A DNA stretch of 10,863 nucleotides from F-183 sp036502165 (GTDB lineage Bacteria; Acidobacteriota; Terriglobia; Bryobacterales; Bryobacteraceae). The notes under the pieces were generated by a model. It did no database searches. It had not been told where the DNA came from and saw nothing but the letters and a program-made list of their open reading frames with translations. How positions within the stretch are numbered: the stretch's first letter is position 1; each line of letters begins with the position of its first letter. Below are positions 1 to 6,123 of the stretch, one piece after another. The stretch is from contig DASXZC010000584.1 in the NCBI GenBank assembly GCA_036502165.1, positions 1-10,863 on the forward strand, read 5' to 3'. A program made the translations under genes and the position numbers.

Positions 1-554
1 ATGGCTTCATCGAAGACCTTCGTCCCGGTAGCAAATCCGAGCTCCGCCTGGTCGAGAAAATCGCCAACCTCGACTGGCGCCTCGAACGCATGGTGATGAT
101 GGAAACCTGCGTCTTAAATATGGAAGTCGGCTGCAGCGCCGAGAAAATCGCGAACAGCTTCTCGGACATTGACGGCATCGGTTTCATCGTCGAAGCCTGG
201 AAGGAATCCCTCAGCGCGACCCACTGCCTCGACCTCCTCCGCCGCTATATGGGAACTCTTCAGCATCAGTTCAACACGACGCTCACGAACTTCTACAAGC
301 TCGAAAGCACTCGCCTCAAACGCCGGCACGACCCGGATTCCGTCTTGCCCTACGAACGTCCAATCCTGCCCTCACTCGTGCCCATCGAGCACTTCCGCGA
401 AGAAGAACAAGCGAGCGAGGATCAACAAACCATCAACCCCGCCGCCACCCAGCAAGCCATACTACGAATCGAACCCAAGCCCGACTCCAACCCAGTGACT
501 CCAATCAACATCCACGACTCGATCGGAGTCTTCCGTCCCATCAAGAAACGGTGA
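1..554 (+). CDS. 3' end of an acidobacterial hypothetical protein (5' truncated by window edge)
   Basis: The reading frame is open from base 3 and gives 183 visible residues before the TGA at 552-554. The first internal ATG, at 90, is unlikely to be the true start, because the 29 codons before it read as protein of the same family (GFIEDL..., then LVEKIANLDWRLERM). This segment, a short GF(I/V)xDL stretch followed by an E-x-LVEKIA-x-x-x-WRL helix, recalls a multi-copy hypothetical family common in Acidobacteria. From memory, the N-terminus of that family carries an 'STGPRT..GK..SS.NA..HGL' motif, which would lie outside this window. The last 60 or so residues are proline-rich and look disordered. 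No catalytic motif or membrane segment is visible and the function is unknown. The coding call is firm; the family link rests on recall. Confidence 0.75.
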   Translation, partial: GFIEDLRPGSKSELRLVEKIANLDWRLERMVMMETCVLNMEVGCSAEKIANSFSDIDGIGFIVEAWKESLSATHCLDLLRRYMGTLQHQFNTTLTNFYKLESTRLKRRHDPDSVLPYERPILPSLVPIEHFREEEQASEDQQTINPAATQQAILRIEPKPDSNPVTPINIHDSIGVFRPIKKR

Positions 555-647
555 AGCAACCCGCGTCAGCAGTGGCCAACCTGTCTTTCAAGCGTCCACA
601 ACGCGAATCGCAGCCCGAGCCGGTCAGCAGATCTTTGAAATCCGAAT

Positions 648-662
648 AATTCCCTAGGAATT
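648..662. repeat. 15-base palindrome AATTCC-CTA-GGAATT
   Basis: A perfect inverted repeat with 6-base arms and a 3-base centre lies between the left-edge gene and the peptidase gene, about 130 bases before the peptidase start. It could be a small operator or the base of a weak hairpin. There is no T-tract, so it is a poor terminator. A repeat this short can occur by chance and no function is claimed. Confidence 0.3.
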
Positions 663-774
663 TGTGCGAATCCCTCGTCGAATCCGGGCGCCTCAACACG
701 CGGCGAACCCGATCTCCGCCAAAACAGCGGCGCCCGATTTCCCGAAAGCCGGCCGCCTCGCACGCGCCCCGCTG

Positions 775-783
775 TGGGACAAT
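775..783 (+). promoter_or_regulatory. Possible -10 element for a leaderless peptidase transcript
   Basis: The sequence TGGGACAAT ends in GACAAT (778-783), a 4-of-6 match to TATAAT. It sits exactly 6 bases before the ATG at 790. If used, transcription would begin at or next to the A of the start codon and give a leaderless mRNA. This fits the absence of a Shine-Dalgarno sequence in front of 790. No good -35 hexamer is seen at 16-18 bases upstream, so the call is weak. Confidence 0.25.
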
Positions 784-789
784 CGCCCA

Positions 790-3039
790 ATGACAAAGAA
801 CGCCTTGAAAGAGGCAGTCGCTCTCTGTTCCGCGGTCGTGCTGCTCCGCGGTCAGGCGCCTTCGAACCCACAAACCTTGACGGGCTTCGACGCCCCATCG
901 GCCGCAAACCAGGTCGCGCGTGAGAAGCAGTTCGACGCATCGCTCAACCGCACCGACATGCAGCAATGGCTCGAGCGCCTCTCCGCCAAACCGCATCACC
1001 TCGGATCGCAGGCCAGCAAGGGAAACGCCGAATTCATCGCCGCTCAATTCCGCTCGTGGGGCTACGAGACGGCCATCGAGACGTTCTATCCGCTCTTCCC
1101 GACTCCCAAGAAGCGTGTGCTCGAATTGATCTCGCCGCAGCGCTTCACGGCGAAACTCGAAGAGCCGGTGCTCCCCGAAGACAAGACCTCCGGAGTCCGC
1201 CAGGACCAGTTGCCCACCTACAATTCATACTCGACCGATGGCGACGTGACCGGTCAACTCGTGTATGTCAACTATGGATTGCCGGCCGACTACGACGTCC
1301 TCGCCGAGCACGGAGTCGATGTCAAAGGCAAGATCGTCATCGCCCGCTACGGCCAGTCGTGGCGCGGCATCAAGCCCAAGGTCGCGGCCGAGCATGGCGC
1401 CATCGGTTGCATCATTTATTCAGATCCTCATGATGACGGCTACTTCGTCGGCGACTCGTATCCGAAAGGCGGATGGCGTCCCGCCGATGCTGCTCAACGC
1501 GGCAGCGTCATGGACATGCCGCTCTATCCCGGCGATCCTTTGACACCCGGCGTTGGCGCCACGAAGGACGCTCCACGGCTCACGCGCGACAAAGCGGAAA
1601 CGATCACGAAGATCCCCACACTCCCGATCTCCTACGCTGATGCAACTCCTCTGCTCGCGGCCCTCGGCGGCCCTCTCGCTCCCGTCCCGTTCCGCGGAGC
1701 CTTGCCGTTGACCTACCATTTAGGACCCGGCCCCGCCACCGTGCACCTCGCGCTCGAATTCGATTGGAAGTTGACGCCCGCCTACGACATCATCGCCCGC
1801 ATGCCCGGCGGCGAACTGGGCGACGAGTGGATCATCCGCGGCAATCACCATGACGGATGGGTCTTCGGCGCATCCGATCCCTTAAGCGGTTTGGTTCCCA
1901 TGATGGAAGAGGCGCGCGGCGTGGCGGCGCTCGTCAAGAATGGATGGAAGCCGCGCCGCTCCATAGTCTACACCGTCTGGGATGGCGAAGAACCGATGCT
2001 GCTCGGCTCGACCGAATGGGCGGAATTCCATGCCAAGGAGCTCACCGAACACGCCGTGGCATATATCAATTCCGACACCAACGGCCGCGGCTTCGTGCAG
2101 TTCAATGGATCGCACACCCTCGAGCGTTTCGCCAACGAAGTGGCCCGCGATGTGACCGATCCAGCGAAGAAAGTATCAGCCCTCGACCGCTACCGCGCGG
2201 CCATGATTGTGAATGGATCGCCAGAAGACAAGCAGAGCGCGAGAGCGAAGCGCGACATCATGTTGAACGCCCTCGGCAGCGGATCTGACTTCACGCCGTT
2301 CCTCCAGCATCTGGGAATTGCGACCCTCGACATCGCCTTCGCCGGCGAAGATGCAAGCGAAGGAGTCTATCATTCGATCTACGATTCTTACGATCACTAC
2401 ACGAAGTTCGACGATCCGGATTTCCAGTACGCCATGGCGCTCTCGCAGTTAGGCGGCCGCATCACCATGCGCCTCGCCGAAGCGGAAACGATCCCCGTAC
2501 GCTACAGCGGCTTCGTCCACGCCGTTGCTCAATACACCGATGAACTGGAAAAACTCGCGGATAAGATGCGCACCGACACTGAGGATCGAGCCCGCTCCGC
2601 CGCGGACCATTCCTATGAATTAGCCGCCGGTCCGCACGATCAATATGTGGAACCCGCGCCAAGAAGTCCCGTGCCGTATCTGAACTTCGCCCCGCTCCAA
2701 AATGCGATCGCACGGTTGCGAACCAGCGCGCAAACATTCGAAGCCTTGCCCTCCGGAGCAAGCGCATCACTCGACATCAGGAAACAACTGGACCACATCA
2801 TCATCCAAAGCGATCGCGCAATGCTCCAGCAACAAGGATTGCCCAGACGTCCCTGGTATCGCCACGAAATTTACGCCCCCGGATTCTACACCGGTTACTC
2901 GCCAAAGACGATCCCCGGCGTCCGCGAAGCCATCGAAGCCCGTCGCTGGGACGAAGCGACCGCGCAAATAGAAGTGGTAGCGAAGACGCTGAACGCGGTA
3001 GCCGATCAAATCGATCGCGCAGTGGCCCTGCTGAGATAA
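790..3039 (+). CDS. Secreted M28 metallopeptidase, glutamate carboxypeptidase II (PSMA)-like
   Basis: This 749-residue protein has the full layout of the GCPII/transferrin-receptor family: a weak N-terminal signal peptide (about 1-23), a protease-associated apical domain (about 155-295), an M28 catalytic domain (about 325-555) and a helical dimerisation domain (about 600-745). It should be a two-zinc exopeptidase acting outside the cytoplasm. Zinc and catalytic residues match human GCPII in order and spacing: H353 and D363 in NHHDGWVFGASDP, E400/E401 in WDGEEPMLLGSTEWAE, D429 in YINSDTNG and H528 in VYHSIYDSYD. Residues that recognise glutamate in GCPII are partly lost (R230, D514, A516, G702), while R192, Y527 and Y703 remain, so its substrate probably differs. 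I chose the ATG at 790 over the GTG at 664 because it places the signal peptide at the N-terminus. It heads a compact four-gene cluster. Confidence 0.9.
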   Translation: MTKNALKEAVALCSAVVLLRGQAPSNPQTLTGFDAPSAANQVAREKQFDASLNRTDMQQWLERLSAKPHHLGSQASKGNAEFIAAQFRSWGYETAIETFYPLFPTPKKRVLELISPQRFTAKLEEPVLPEDKTSGVRQDQLPTYNSYSTDGDVTGQLVYVNYGLPADYDVLAEHGVDVKGKIVIARYGQSWRGIKPKVAAEHGAIGCIIYSDPHDDGYFVGDSYPKGGWRPADAAQRGSVMDMPLYPGDPLTPGVGATKDAPRLTRDKAETITKIPTLPISYADATPLLAALGGPLAPVPFRGALPLTYHLGPGPATVHLALEFDWKLTPAYDIIARMPGGELGDEWIIRGNHHDGWVFGASDPLSGLVPMMEEARGVAALVKNGWKPRRSIVYTVWDGEEPMLLGSTEWAEFHAKELTEHAVAYINSDTNGRGFVQFNGSHTLERFANEVARDVTDPAKKVSALDRYRAAMIVNGSPEDKQSARAKRDIMLNALGSGSDFTPFLQHLGIATLDIAFAGEDASEGVYHSIYDSYDHYTKFDDPDFQYAMALSQLGGRITMRLAEAETIPVRYSGFVHAVAQYTDELEKLADKMRTDTEDRARSAADHSYELAAGPHDQYVEPAPRSPVPYLNFAPLQNAIARLRTSAQTFEALPSGASASLDIRKQLDHIIIQSDRAMLQQQGLPRRPWYRHEIYAPGFYTGYSPKTIPGVREAIEARRWDEATAQIEVVAKTLNAVADQIDRAVALLR

Positions 3040-3054
3040 GTTGATTACATAACC

Positions 3055-3627
3055 ATGAAAAACCTGATCATGTTGACTGCTTCGATATCCCTCGCCTTCG
3101 CCGCCACTCCATTGACGGAAGGAAATCCGCAAAGCACCGTTCGAGTCGTCATCTATGAGGACTTACAATGCCCCGACTGCGCCGCATTCGCGCTGATGCT
3201 CGAGAAGAAGATCCTTCCGAAGTACTCAACGACAGTCGCCTTCGAGCATCACGACTTCCCCTTGCCCAAGCACGCATGGGCCCGCAAAGCCGCGATCGCC
3301 TCCCGTTTCTTCGAGTCGATCAAGCCCGAAATGGCGATCGAATACCGGCGCACGACGATGGCCCACCAAGCCGCCATTTCGCCCGACAACTTCAACGAAA
3401 AGCTAATCCAATTCGCCAAAGCGCACGGTCTCGAAGCCGAAACAGTGATGACCGCAATGAAGGATCCCACCCTCGCCGCCGCAGTCGACGCCGAATACAA
3501 ACAAGCCATCGCCCGCGGAGTCGGCAAGACTCCGACAGTGCTAGTCGACGGCGAACCCTTCGTCGAAGGATTCAGCTTCCAAGACATCTCCGCGAGCCTC
3601 GACCGCGCAACAGCTCATGGACACTGA
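3055..3627 (+). CDS. Exported DsbA-like thioredoxin-fold oxidoreductase
   Basis: This 190-residue protein starts with a short signal peptide (MKNLIMLTASISLAFA, cleavage near 16-17). A thioredoxin-4/DsbA fold follows. The first strand (VRVVIYEDLQ) leads into the redox motif C39-P40-D41-C42. A helical insertion covers about 65-140, and the cis-proline loop GKTPTVLVDG has P160. The pattern is close to the BdbD/DsbA-like proteins that form or reshuffle disulfides in exported proteins. Whether it works as an oxidase, isomerase or reductase cannot be read from the sequence, and no DsbB or VKOR partner is seen here. It starts 15 bases after the peptidase stop with no strong ribosome binding site, and the next gene begins 17 bases after its stop, so it is probably co-transcribed with both. 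Fold confidence is high; the exact role is open. Confidence 0.87.
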   Translation: MKNLIMLTASISLAFAATPLTEGNPQSTVRVVIYEDLQCPDCAAFALMLEKKILPKYSTTVAFEHHDFPLPKHAWARKAAIASRFFESIKPEMAIEYRRTTMAHQAAISPDNFNEKLIQFAKAHGLEAETVMTAMKDPTLAAAVDAEYKQAIARGVGKTPTVLVDGEPFVEGFSFQDISASLDRATAHGH

Positions 3628-3644
3628 CGGTACTATGGTTCTCA

Positions 3645-4619
3645 TTGAAGATTTCGATCGCCATACCTGTCTTTAATGAGGCAGTCAGCTTGCCGCTGTT
3701 GTTCGCCGGATTGCGTCCCGTGCTCACCACGCTCGACTGTGATTACGAACTGCTGTTCGTCAACGATGGCAGCACTGATCAATCGCTCGCAATCCTCGAG
3801 AAGGAAGCCGCTGCCGACGGACGAGTGAAAATTCTCACTTTCTCCCGCAATTTCGGCCATCAAGCAGCGCTCACCGCTGCAATCGATTTCTGCGAATCGG
3901 ATGCGCTCGTGATCATGGACGCCGATCTGCAGGATCCACCGGAACTGCTGCCTGAGATGATCCGGCTCTTTCGTGAAGGCTTTGACGTCGTATCGCCCCA
4001 ACGAATCGCGCGCCGCGGAGATTCATGGTTCAAACGGAAAACAGCTTCTTTGTTTTATTCGCTAATCCGCCGCTTAACCGAAGATCGCGTCCCACCCGAA
4101 GTCGGCGACTTCCGTCTGCTGAGTCGCGCCGCAGTCCTCGCAATGCGCCAATTGCGGGAGCAGCACAGATTCGTCCGAGGCATGGTCGGATGGCTCGGCC
4201 TCAAGGAAGCATTGCTGCCATTCGAACGTCAACCGCGAGCCGCGGGCGAAACGAAGTATTCATTGTGGGCAATGATTCGTCTGTCATGGACAGCGATCAC
4301 TTCATTCTCTGCATTCCCTTTGCGCGCCTGCATGGCCGCCGGATTCGTTGCGAGCGGATTGGCGATCCTTTACTTCTTCTACGCGGCGTACGTCTACTAT
4401 CGCCATTCGGTCGTGCCCGGCTGGACTTCGATCATGTTCCTGCAATGCCTCTTCTTCGGAATGACTCTCGTGAGCATCGGCTTAGTCGGACAGTATGTCG
4501 CGCGGATCTACGATGAATCGAAATCGCGACCGTTGTACGTGTTGAGCCGGGCGATCAACATCGATCCAAATTCAGTTACCGTGACGCGAGCAGTGGTCCT
4601 AAATGCGAACCCTCGCTAG
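3645..4619 (+). CDS. GT2 family polyprenyl-phosphate glycosyltransferase (GtrB/ArnC/DPM1-like), TTG start
   Basis: The predicted 324-residue enzyme transfers a sugar from a nucleotide donor to polyprenyl phosphate on the cytoplasmic side of the membrane. The GT-A domain begins at once with ISIAIPVFNE, followed by the nucleotide-binding VNDGSTD (D41), SRNFGHQAALTAAID, and the metal-binding D92-A-D94 in MDADLQDPPELLPEM. Further conserved stretches are GDFRLLSR and RFVRGMVGWLG. Two C-terminal membrane helices (about 230-252 and 262-284) are typical of the GtrB group. The frame stays open far upstream inside the previous gene. The TTG at 3645 gives MKISIAIPVFNE, the expected family N-terminus, and no in-frame ATG lies nearby; no convincing ribosome binding site supports it. 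The end overlaps the next gene by 17 bases, which suggests translational coupling. The sugar cannot be predicted. Confidence 0.9.
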   Translation: MKISIAIPVFNEAVSLPLLFAGLRPVLTTLDCDYELLFVNDGSTDQSLAILEKEAAADGRVKILTFSRNFGHQAALTAAIDFCESDALVIMDADLQDPPELLPEMIRLFREGFDVVSPQRIARRGDSWFKRKTASLFYSLIRRLTEDRVPPEVGDFRLLSRAAVLAMRQLREQHRFVRGMVGWLGLKEALLPFERQPRAAGETKYSLWAMIRLSWTAITSFSAFPLRACMAAGFVASGLAILYFFYAAYVYYRHSVVPGWTSIMFLQCLFFGMTLVSIGLVGQYVARIYDESKSRPLYVLSRAINIDPNSVTVTRAVVLNANPR

Positions 4620-5979
4620 CGTCAGGATCTGCGCCCTCGCCGGAGCTGCTGTATCCGGATCAGCTCTCGTCCTTCGAGCGTTTCACGGACCGCTCGAGTG
4701 GATGCATTCGCCAATGAATGCGGAGAGTGTGTTCGCTCTCTCGCTTCTCGTTCTTGCGCTCCTGACGGACAACAGCGACGCAAACGTCAGCCCGAAACCC
4801 AGCAAAGATTGGCTCACTCCGCTCAGTCTGATCGCGATCGTTGCCGTTGCTTTCGGCTATTCGAGTCACGACTACTTCCTGTCCGATGACTTCGTCATGT
4901 TGCGCCATGCGCAAGCACCGTATTCGCTGTATTTGTACACTCACGGCGGAGGCGATGGGTTCTTCCGGCCGCTCATTTATGAGTCCTTCCGGATCGTCTT
5001 CCCATGGGCCGGAGAGGATCCATTCCGCTGGCACATCACAGGACTCTTCATCCATGCAGCGAACACGATTCTCGTATGGATGCTCGCCCGTGCGTTCGGA
5101 CTCGAACGCTTCGCCGCATGGTTCGCCGGAGCATTGTTCGCAATTCACGCGACCCGCCCGGAAACAGCAGTTTGGATCACGGGCCGCTATGATCTCATCG
5201 CAACGTTCTTCGTGCTTGCGGCGCTAGTTTTGTTCCTCCATGACTTCCCTTGGATCGCATTGATCGCCATGGTCGCGGGAATTCTATGCAAAGAATCTGC
5301 CTATGCGGGACCGCTGCTGCTCGTCCTTCTAGCACCCAAGCAGTGGCGAAAATGGATCCCATTCTTCATCGCCTCAGCGGTGTTGGTTCTGTATCGCTTC
5401 TGGCTCTTCGGCGGAATCGGCGGATACAAAACAGCAACTGGCGAACCACAAGCACTATCGATCGGACTGATCACGATCGTCAAAGCTTTGATCCTCAGAT
5501 TGTGGGCAGTGTTGTTCGTCCCCATCAACTGGAGCATTCCGTTGGGAACATTGCTCTGTGTCGCTCTCATCGCCTATGTTTGTGCGATGCTTTGGCTCTT
5601 CTCCCTTCCCTCGCCGCGGCGACGGATTATGATCTCGATCGGTTTCGTGATCATCGCCGCGCTTCCTCCCGTGCAGCAACTGCTCATCGGTGCGGACCTC
5701 CAAAAGGCTCGCTATCTGTACCTTCCGAGCGCCGGATTCTGTCTGCTGTTCGCAGTGCTCGTGTCATCGAGAAAACGCATTGCGATCGTCATCCTCTTAT
5801 TTCAAGCAGTTGCGCTGTTCCACAATCTAACGGCTTGGCACGAGGCATCGATCGAAGCCCGCGCGTATTGTGAAGCAGCGGCCGCGGGCAAAGTTACTCC
5901 TCCTCCGCCGAACAGCATCAATGGTGTCTACTTCTTTCAAAACGGACTCCCCGAGTGCATCCGCATGGCCGGCAGATAG
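4603..5979 (+). CDS. Multi-pass GT-C type glycosyltransferase (PMT/ArnT/TMTC-like membrane protein)
   Basis: This 458-residue integral membrane protein has roughly nine to eleven hydrophobic segments along its whole length. The first extracytoplasmic loop carries an acidic pair, D95-D96, in FLSDDFVML. This is where GT-C enzymes using polyprenyl-phosphate sugars hold catalytic or metal-binding acids. A second signature, HATRPETAVWITGRYDL (about 182-198), resembles the HP.H.EAV.WI.GR.DL stretch of TMTC-like proteins; the C-terminal TPR repeats of those proteins are absent. The likely role is to transfer a sugar from a lipid carrier to a glycan, lipid or protein outside the cytoplasm. Its start lies 17 bases inside the GT2 gene, which probably supplies its donor. 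The acceptor is unknown. A DUF-type membrane protein related to O-antigen polymerases is a less likely alternative. Confidence 0.8.
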   Translation: MRTLASVRICALAGAAVSGSALVLRAFHGPLEWMHSPMNAESVFALSLLVLALLTDNSDANVSPKPSKDWLTPLSLIAIVAVAFGYSSHDYFLSDDFVMLRHAQAPYSLYLYTHGGGDGFFRPLIYESFRIVFPWAGEDPFRWHITGLFIHAANTILVWMLARAFGLERFAAWFAGALFAIHATRPETAVWITGRYDLIATFFVLAALVLFLHDFPWIALIAMVAGILCKESAYAGPLLLVLLAPKQWRKWIPFFIASAVLVLYRFWLFGGIGGYKTATGEPQALSIGLITIVKALILRLWAVLFVPINWSIPLGTLLCVALIAYVCAMLWLFSLPSPRRRIMISIGFVIIAALPPVQQLLIGADLQKARYLYLPSAGFCLLFAVLVSSRKRIAIVILLFQAVALFHNLTAWHEASIEARAYCEAAAAGKVTPPPPNSINGVYFFQNGLPECIRMAGR

Positions 5980-5996
5980 GCATTCTTACCGGCATG

Positions 5997-6012
5997 TGGC
6001 ACGGGAAATGCA
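5997..6012 (+). promoter_or_regulatory. Sigma-54 type -24/-12 promoter, distal copy
   Basis: TGGCACG-GGAA-ATGCA matches the sigma-54 consensus TGGCACG-N4-TTGCW at every position except the first T of the -12 element. The GG (5998-5999) and GC (6010-6011) are in the obligatory register, 12 bases apart. Transcription would begin near 6023 and give a leader of about 100 bases before the start at 6124. It lies just after the stop of the GT-C gene and points at the coiled-coil gene. Confidence 0.55.
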
Positions 6013-6079
6013 CGTAGAATTTGCCGGGGTCCCACCGAGCGAGATATCTAACTCGATGAAAAATAATCTCCTTCAGATT

Positions 6080-6095
6080 TGGCACACAAGTTGCC
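6080..6095 (+). promoter_or_regulatory. Sigma-54 type -24/-12 promoter, proximal copy
   Basis: TGGCACA-CAAG-TTGCC carries the key GG (6081-6082) and GC (6093-6094) dinucleotides 12 bases apart. It differs from TGGCACG-N4-TTGCW at two less critical positions. The expected start, near 6106, lies just before the ribosome binding site at 6108-6113, giving a compact 18-base leader. The placement relative to the gene makes this the better functional candidate of the two copies. It would need a sigma-54 enhancer-binding activator, which is not encoded in this window. Confidence 0.6.
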
Positions 6096-6107
6096 CTATT
6101 AGCCGGC

Positions 6108-6113
6108 GAGGAG
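6108..6113 (+). promoter_or_regulatory. Ribosome binding site for the coiled-coil gene
   Basis: GAGGAG lies 10 bases before the ATG at 6124, a good Shine-Dalgarno match. It fixes this start and contrasts with the weak or absent sites in the upstream four-gene cluster. Confidence 0.7.
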
Positions 6114-6123
6114 AGTCTTTGCC

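Larger units (their letters stand above)
555..789. other. Intergenic gap, 235 bases
   Basis: No convincing gene lies here. The peptidase frame stays open upstream to a GTG at 664, but the 42 extra codons give an Arg/Pro-rich peptide without family resemblance. They would also bury the signal peptide that begins at 790. The gap holds one short perfect palindrome (648-662), a repeated CGAATCC word near 667 and 679, and a possible -10 element just before the peptidase start. I see no clear rho-independent terminator for the upstream gene. Confidence 0.6.

Noticed and set aside
664..789. GTG-started N-terminal extension of the peptidase
   Set aside because: The 42 added residues are Arg/Pro-rich, match nothing in the family and would hide the signal peptide that begins at 790.
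541..1047. Minus-strand open frame across the intergenic gap and the peptidase start
   Set aside because: It overlaps firm coding sequence, has low-complexity Arg/Gly/Cys-rich composition and no family resemblance; long antisense frames are expected at this GC content.
2704..3299. Octamer GCGATCGC at 2704, 2810 and 3292, reminiscent of the cyanobacterial HIP1 element
   Set aside because: Three copies within coding sequence of a GC-rich genome, with none noticed elsewhere in the window, can reflect codon use; a genome count would be needed to claim enrichment.
3168..3644. Long N-terminal extension of the GT2 gene inside the DsbA-like gene
   Set aside because: The translated stretch is Arg/Ser-rich out-of-frame sequence of a well-supported oxidoreductase gene; the GT2 fold starts right after the TTG at 3645.
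5964..5996. Inverted repeat CATGGCCGG/CCGGCATG as a terminator for the four-gene cluster
   Set aside because: The loop is 16 bases, one arm has an extra G, it spans the stop codon and no T-tract follows. It is kept only as a possible activator site in the sigma-54 finding.
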